This document shows, in pieces, positions 5,762 to 9,590 of a stretch of 9,590 nucleotides of DNA. A program made the position numbers and the translations under genes. The first letter of the stretch is position 1. Each line of letters opens with the position of its first letter. The notes beneath the pieces were generated by a model. The model was given only the letters and a program-made list of their open reading frames with translations, was not told where the DNA came from and did no database searches. This stretch comes from an uncultured Verrucomicrobiales bacterium (GTDB lineage: Bacteria; Verrucomicrobiota; Verrucomicrobiia; Verrucomicrobiales; Akkermansiaceae), in contig CALFDI010000098.1 in assembly GCA_937952875.1 (NCBI GenBank), positions 1 to 9,590 of the forward strand, in the 5' to 3' direction.

Positions 5762-6559
5762 TTAGGCCTCGTGACAGGCGTCTATGAGAGGCTTCGCGAA
5801 GGCCACAACGGCCTCGGCAGGGGTCTCAAGATTCAACTCGATCTGCTTAACAATGGCGCTACCAACGATGACGCCGTCCGAAACGGATGCGACCATCTTA
5901 GACTGCTCCGGCGTGGTGATGCCAAATCCGACGCAGATAGGAACATCAGTGTGTGCTTTGATCTCAGCGACACGCTCGCCGATCCCGTCTGAGGGAGCAC
6001 CGTGTGCACCCGTTACTCCCGTGCGAGAGAGCGCGTAAATGAAGCCCTGTGCTGATGCGGCAAGTGTAGCGACTCGATCTGCAGGTGTGTTCGGGGCGAT
6101 GAGGCGAATCTGGTGCAAGCCCTCAGCATGGGCCAGTTCCGCATTCTGAGCAGCCTCGTCAGGCGGAAGATCTAGGAGAAGGATTCCATCTGCCCCGGCA
6201 GCGGCGGCATCTGCATGGAATTTTTTAAATCCGTAGGAATACACTGGATTGAGATAGGTGAAGAGAACGATAGGCGTCTGATGTGTTTGACGGAATTCTC
6301 GTATGAGATCGAGGCACTTTGCCGTTGTGCAGCCGGATTTCAAGGCGCGTTCAGCAGCCATTTGATTGACGATACCATCGGCTAGTGGGTCAGAGAAGGG
6401 GAGGCCGAGTTCGATCACATCTGCGCCAGCATCAGCTAACCCTTTAATCACGTCGAGAGAGAGAGGTAGGTCGGGATCACCTCCGGAGACGTAGGCGACA
6501 AAGGCTTTCTTATTAGAGTCTCGGAGAGCGGCAAAGGTAGAGTCGATGCGGTTAGTCAT
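5762..6559 (-). CDS. trpA: Tryptophan synthase alpha subunit
   Basis: TrpA cleaves indole-3-glycerol phosphate to indole and glyceraldehyde-3-phosphate and passes indole to TrpB. From the ATG at 6559 the protein has 265 residues, as usual. The catalytic pair is Glu50 (in ADVIELGLPFSDP) and Asp61 (in PLADG), matching Glu49 and Asp60 of the Salmonella enzyme. The loop RTGVTGAHG (179-187) and the phosphate-binding GFGITTPEQ (211-219) and GSAIV (233-237) are intact. The segment after PLADG reads IVNQ instead of the more common PTIQ. The frame is open to a TTG at 6580, but the extra seven residues have no counterpart in the family. trpB and the other trp genes are absent here; the co-directional neighbour is pgsA. 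Confidence 0.95.
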   Translation of the reverse strand: MTNRIDSTFAALRDSNKKAFVAYVSGGDPDLPLSLDVIKGLADAGADVIELGLPFSDPLADGIVNQMAAERALKSGCTTAKCLDLIREFRQTHQTPIVLFTYLNPVYSYGFKKFHADAAAAGADGILLLDLPPDEAAQNAELAHAEGLHQIRLIAPNTPADRVATLAASAQGFIYALSRTGVTGAHGAPSDGIGERVAEIKAHTDVPICVGFGITTPEQSKMVASVSDGVIVGSAIVKQIELNLETPAEAVVAFAKPLIDACHEA

Positions 6560-6697
6560 GCTGATGGGCGCACTCTGCAATGGCTTTGCAGGAATGAATA
6601 GTGCTTTTTTCTGATCTGGAATCTAGTGAACGTCTTTTCCGGCCTCCACGGGTGGCAATGCTTGCTTCTGCCGAGGAGTCAGGTTTGTCTACACAAG
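6560..6697. promoter_or_regulatory. Divergent gap between trpA and queD
   Basis: This 138-bp gap must contain both promoters. I see no strong consensus match. GAGGAG at 6673-6678 resembles a Shine-Dalgarno sequence but is about 19 bases from the queD ATG, too far for normal use. On the trpA side there is no Trp-rich leader peptide and no convincing terminator/antiterminator pair, so classic trp attenuation is not supported. Confidence 0.35.
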
Positions 6698-7063
6698 ATG
6701 AAAGCCACGCTGACAAAGGAATTCCGCTTCGAGGCAGCTCACACGCTGCCAAGCCTACCCGAAGGGCATAAGTGCCGTAACGTGCATGGCCATAGCTTCC
6801 GCGTGACTGTGTCTATCAAGGGTGACGTCGACCCAAAGATCGGCTGGGTCTATGATCACAAGAAAATTTCCCACGCGATGACGCCACTCATCGATATGTT
6901 AGATCATTCGTATATGAACGATATCGAGGGTCTCGAAAGCCCGACCATCGAGCTGATGGCGGGCTGGTTCTGGAAGAAAATCGAAGATCAACTTCCGGGA
7001 CTGTGCGAGATCTGTATCTACGAGACACCAACCGCATGGTGCTCGTTTACCGGCGAATTTTAA
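6698..7063 (+). CDS. queD: 6-pyruvoyl-tetrahydropterin synthase family protein, probably QueD
   Basis: A 121-residue protein of the size of bacterial 6-carboxy-5,6,7,8-tetrahydropterin synthase, which makes the second intermediate of queuosine and other 7-deazaguanines from dihydroneopterin triphosphate. The zinc ligands are His15 (FEAAH) and His30 and His32 (CRNVHGHSF). The catalytic Cys is Cys26, with Asp69-His70 in MLDHSYMN and Glu109 in YETPTAW. The SPTIELMA segment (81-88) matches the family's N/S-PT-x-E substrate-binding motif. ATG 6698 is chosen because the 24 codons upstream in frame do not look like the family. queC, queE and queF are not adjacent, so a pterin role is possible but less likely. 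Its stop overlaps the stop of the TerC gene on the other strand. Confidence 0.87.
   Translation: MKATLTKEFRFEAAHTLPSLPEGHKCRNVHGHSFRVTVSIKGDVDPKIGWVYDHKKISHAMTPLIDMLDHSYMNDIEGLESPTIELMAGWFWKKIEDQLPGLCEICIYETPTAWCSFTGEF
7060..7063. other. Shared palindromic stop TTAA of two convergent genes
   Basis: The four bases TTAA give TAA at 7061-7063 for queD and, on the other strand, TAA at 7062-7060 for the TerC gene. The two coding regions overlap by 4 bp, so there is no room for a terminator between them. Confidence 0.95.
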
Positions 7064-7923
7064 GCGTCTTTGTTCGCTTCTAATCGAGCCTGGGTAGCGG
7101 CTTTCTTTGCCATGAGCTGCTTTTGGTAGCGTCCCTGCACCACGTCAGTGAATGCGAGGACTGCGATGACAAAGTAGAACGTAGCCTTAGTCATCGGAGT
7201 GATCTCATTTCCACCAATGTGGAGGTGTGAGAGGTGAGCGCCCTCTGTGAGGAGCATGATACCGACGACGAATAAGATGAAGAGGCCGAGCACTTCATAC
7301 ATGCGGTTTTTCTCCAGAAAGGAAGCGACGGAATCTGACAGCCAAATCATGAGGAAGCCGCCGATGACGATCGCGATGGTCATGAGCACCATATTTGGCT
7401 CACCTGTGACGGGGTCTTTGGCCAATGCCATAGCGGACAGAATCGAGTCGAAAGAGAAGATCAAGTTCACGACGACGATCATCGCGATGATTTTCTTCGC
7501 AGACTTCGGCTTCGTATCGTGATCTTCTAGAGAATATGATCCCAGCATGTGGAAGATCTCCTTCACGGCTGTGTAGAGGATAAAGACACCACCGATCAAT
7601 ACGATGATCGCGTGTAAGTTAAAGCCTCCGTCAATGATGTTATGGATCTGCCCTTCGGTCTTAGCACCGTGGATATTCTCAGGATCCATAAGATTCCCTA
7701 TCTCGAGGTGAAAGAATGGATCTGAGAACTTCTTCACGAGAGAGACGATGAAGAAGAGAAGCACGATGCGGAACACAACGGCCAGACCGATTCCCCAGAC
7801 TCGCACTTTCTTCTGCTGCTCGAGCGGAGCGCGTTTGGATTCGAGCGAAATGTAGAGCAAGTTATCAAAGCCGAGAACGGCTTGTAACATAATAAGTAGA
7901 ATCAAAGTGATGACGTAATCCAT
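7060..7923 (-). CDS. TerC-family integral membrane protein
   Basis: The 287-residue protein has about seven to eight hydrophobic segments (about 3-27, 42-63, 103-122, 144-163, 178-197, 209-226, 248-264). It carries the two TerC-type repeats AVLGFDNLLYISL (15-27) and NLIFSFDSILSAMALA (153-168), whose Asp20 and Asp159 are conserved. Relatives include tellurite-resistance TerC and the Alx/YkoY/YceF proteins linked to manganese export or to metal loading of secreted enzymes. The substrate here cannot be named. Two acidic positions usual in these motifs appear as amides: Gln14 where E(I/A)VLxxDN is typical, and Asn153 where D(L)(V/I)FSxDS is typical. The ATG at 7923 is an obvious start, right before the first membrane segment. 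No Mn-sensing yybP-ykoY riboswitch is apparent upstream. It probably forms its own transcription unit. Confidence 0.88.
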   Translation of the reverse strand: MDYVITLILLIMLQAVLGFDNLLYISLESKRAPLEQQKKVRVWGIGLAVVFRIVLLFFIVSLVKKFSDPFFHLEIGNLMDPENIHGAKTEGQIHNIIDGGFNLHAIIVLIGGVFILYTAVKEIFHMLGSYSLEDHDTKPKSAKKIIAMIVVVNLIFSFDSILSAMALAKDPVTGEPNMVLMTIAIVIGGFLMIWLSDSVASFLEKNRMYEVLGLFILFVVGIMLLTEGAHLSHLHIGGNEITPMTKATFYFVIAVLAFTDVVQGRYQKQLMAKKAATQARLEANKDA

Positions 7924-8072
7924 GGTGATAGTCTTAAAACATCGTTTTTTATATCAGGATGCAAGTCGCGGCTTCGAAAAATCTGCATCTACGTCTTCTC
8001 CAACAAAAAAACTGGAAATCGATCAGGGAAGTGACAATTTCCTCAGCACTCGAACGTTTTATCTCTGACCAT
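7924..8072. promoter_or_regulatory. Divergent gap between the TerC-family and fucosidase genes
   Basis: These 149 bp separate two divergent starts. For the TerC gene, TATAAA (7953-7948, minus strand) is a possible -10 box. For the fucosidase, GTGACA (8031-8036, 5 of 6 to -35) and TTTTAT (8057-8062, 4 of 6 to -10) have a 20-bp spacer, which is poor. GGAAAT (8014-8019) and ATTTCC (8037-8042) form an inverted repeat around the candidate -35 that could be a regulator site. The frame of the fucosidase stays open here (ATG at 7959). Confidence 0.3.
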
Positions 8073-9566
8073 ATGACTCGACTTACGTCCCTCTCTCTCT
8101 CCTTCCTCACTGCAGGCCTCGTCCTCGCTGAGGAGCCAGCAGCACCTTCCCAAACGGTTTACGAGCCGAATTGGGAGTCTATTGATAGCCGTCCGATGCC
8201 GCAGTGGTGGAGCGATGCGAAGTTTGGCATCTTCATTCACTGGGGGCCATACTCCGTGCCTGCCTATTCGAAGGTTGGACAATATTCTGAGTGGTATTGG
8301 AAAAACCTCGTCGACAAGCGCCGCAAACGCCTCGGTCACCTTGAGACGAAGAAATTTCACAAAGACGTCTATGGTGAGAACTTCGCATATGCGGACTTCG
8401 TTCCCATGTTCACAGCAGATCTTTTCAAGCCAGATGAGTGGGCAGAGCTTTTCGAGCAATCTGGTGCAAAATATGTCGTCCTGACGGCGAAACATCACGA
8501 TGGATACTGCTTATGGCCATCTCCTGAGGCTGATAAATCCTGGGGCCGTCCATGGAACTCGACGAACTCTGGTCCAATGCGCGATCTGGTAGGCGAGCTA
8601 ACGACAGCGGTGCGAAAGACTGAGGTTAAGATGGGACTCTACCTCTCTGTCTATGAATGGTTCAATCCGCTCTACAGATCTGCCACTCCGAAAAGCTTCG
8701 TGACTGAGGTCTGGAAGCCTCAATTTAAAGATCTCGTGAAGAAGTATTCCCCAGCAACGATCTTCGTCGATGGTGAGTGGGATTATCCAGACACATTCTG
8801 GGAATCTCCAGAATTACTCTCATGGCTCTTTAATAATGCTCCGAATAAAGACGAAGTCGTCATTAATGATCGCTGGGGCAAGGGCACACGCCACAAGCAC
8901 GGTGGATATTACACGACTGAGTATGGAGCTGGTCTGCCAAACGCTGAAAATCCGTGGGAAGAGAACCGTGGAATGGCGCATTCATTCGGTTATTCAAAAA
9001 CGGAGCGCTTCTCCGACTACAATTCCACACAATCACTCGTCTACATGCTCTGCGATATCGTCAGCCGTGGCGGGAATTTCCTTCTCGATATCGGCCCAAC
9101 TGCTGATGGACGTATCCCGCCACTCATGGAAGAGCGCCTCGCTGAGATCGGTAAATGGCTCGATGTGAATGGTGAAGCTATTTACGGCACGAAGACATGG
9201 AAGAAGTCATGCCAGTGGACTGAAGGTGAGCAGAAAGACATGAAACACGGGAATCACCGTGTGAAGTATGATGTGATCAAGCTCACCGTAAATCCTGATG
9301 AAGGAAAGGCCGCGAAGGAAATCTGGTTTACCAAAAAAGACAAAGCTCTCTACGCGATCTGCCCCGTCTATCCTGGACTGAGTCTCACACTCAAAGATGT
9401 CACAGCTGCAGAAGGAGCTGAAATCACCTTCCTCGGCACAGAGATCGGAGCACTGAAGTATGAACAAGTTGGTGACGATATTTCTATCGAAATCCCATAC
9501 ATCAATCCTCAAGATCTCCCTGCAGACCATGCATGGGTCTTTAAAGTGAGCGAGATTGCAGAATAA
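8073..9566 (+). CDS. Exported alpha-L-fucosidase-like glycoside hydrolase (GH29)
   Basis: From the ATG at 8073 the protein has 497 residues. It begins with a signal peptide (MTRLTSLSLSFLTAGLVLA, cleavage likely near Ala19), so it acts outside the cytoplasm. GH29 landmarks are WWSDAKFGIFIHWGPYSVPAY (45-65), YVVLTAKHHDGYCLW (134-148), MGLYLSVYEW (187-196), FVDGEWDYP (231-239) with Asp233 as the expected nucleophile, and RGGNFLLDIGPTADGRIPP (332-350). The catalytic domain ends near residue 375, and a beta-rich C-terminal domain follows. The family releases terminal L-fucose from glycans by a retaining mechanism. The acid/base is uncertain: Glu295/Glu296 in NPWEENRGM are candidates. An upstream ATG at 7959 would add 38 residues and bury the signal peptide, so it is not used. 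No fucose transport or catabolic genes are adjacent. Confidence 0.9.
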   Translation: MTRLTSLSLSFLTAGLVLAEEPAAPSQTVYEPNWESIDSRPMPQWWSDAKFGIFIHWGPYSVPAYSKVGQYSEWYWKNLVDKRRKRLGHLETKKFHKDVYGENFAYADFVPMFTADLFKPDEWAELFEQSGAKYVVLTAKHHDGYCLWPSPEADKSWGRPWNSTNSGPMRDLVGELTTAVRKTEVKMGLYLSVYEWFNPLYRSATPKSFVTEVWKPQFKDLVKKYSPATIFVDGEWDYPDTFWESPELLSWLFNNAPNKDEVVINDRWGKGTRHKHGGYYTTEYGAGLPNAENPWEENRGMAHSFGYSKTERFSDYNSTQSLVYMLCDIVSRGGNFLLDIGPTADGRIPPLMEERLAEIGKWLDVNGEAIYGTKTWKKSCQWTEGEQKDMKHGNHRVKYDVIKLTVNPDEGKAAKEIWFTKKDKALYAICPVYPGLSLTLKDVTAAEGAEITFLGTEIGALKYEQVGDDISIEIPYINPQDLPADHAWVFKVSEIAE

Positions 9567-9590
9567 CTAATCATTTAGTAACAACGGTTT
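9567..9590 (+). other. Start of the 3' flank of the fucosidase gene
   Basis: A weak 5-bp AT-rich inverted repeat, ACTAA/TTAGT (9566-9579, loop TCAT), follows the stop codon at once. It is too weak to call a terminator, and the window ends soon after. Confidence 0.2.

Noticed and set aside
7924..8072. Manganese-sensing yybP-ykoY riboswitch upstream of the TerC-family gene
   Set aside because: The conserved purine-rich core and paired loops of that motif are not visible in the 149-bp gap.
7959..8072. 38-residue N-terminal extension of the fucosidase from ATG 7959
   Set aside because: It would place the clear signal peptide (from 8073) in the interior and leave little room for the divergent promoters.
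1..9590. Novel defence, toxin-antitoxin, CRISPR or biosynthetic system
   Set aside because: Every intact gene except the PEP-CTERM mature domain and the FHA linker belongs to a recognised family with a housekeeping or enzyme role, and no regularly spaced repeats are present.

Overview
The window looks like a chromosomal segment of a Gram-negative, heterotrophic bacterium of the Verrucomicrobiota or a close relative. This is inferred from a short secreted protein with a PEP-CTERM sorting tail, an exported GH29-type alpha-L-fucosidase, start codons that nearly all lack a Shine-Dalgarno sequence, and moderate GC content. There is no rRNA or other marker that would fix the taxonomy.

Layout from left to right. 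Positions 1-303 hold the 5' end of a decayed IS630-type transposase on the minus strand, with two in-frame amber stops. Positions 304-576 are non-coding and end in a promoter-like sequence for a PEP-CTERM protein (577-1080, plus). Positions 1081-1510 are non-coding but contain several short inverted repeats and an imperfect direct repeat. A gamma-glutamylcyclotransferase-like gene (1511-1888, plus) then meets a minus-strand cluster tail to tail. That cluster reads FHA/transmembrane protein, then the ribosome-assembly GTPase EngB, then galactokinase (4382 down to 1896). bioD (4482-5126, plus) diverges from it. bioD converges on a second minus-strand pair, trpA then pgsA (6559 down to 5130). A QueD/6-pyruvoyl-tetrahydropterin synthase gene (6698-7063, plus) diverges from trpA and converges on a TerC-family membrane protein (7923-7060, minus). 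The fucosidase gene (8073-9566, plus) diverges from TerC.

The genes do not form one pathway. They are mostly single housekeeping functions (biotin, tryptophan, phospholipid, deazapurine or pterin, ribosome assembly, galactose phosphorylation) plus two exported or anchored proteins. The organisation is very compact: all three convergent junctions are 7 bp or less, and one pair shares a palindromic TTAA as both stop codons. Co-directional genes are separated by 6, 8 and 51 bp.

I found no clear evidence of a new multi-gene system, CRISPR array, tRNA, rRNA or complete mobile element. The observations most worth a second look are these: the TerC-family protein has amides where two conserved acidic motif residues are expected; initiation appears to be without Shine-Dalgarno sequences and possibly leaderless; a perfect inverted repeat covers the transposase start codon; and the 430-bp gap has mutually exclusive pairings.
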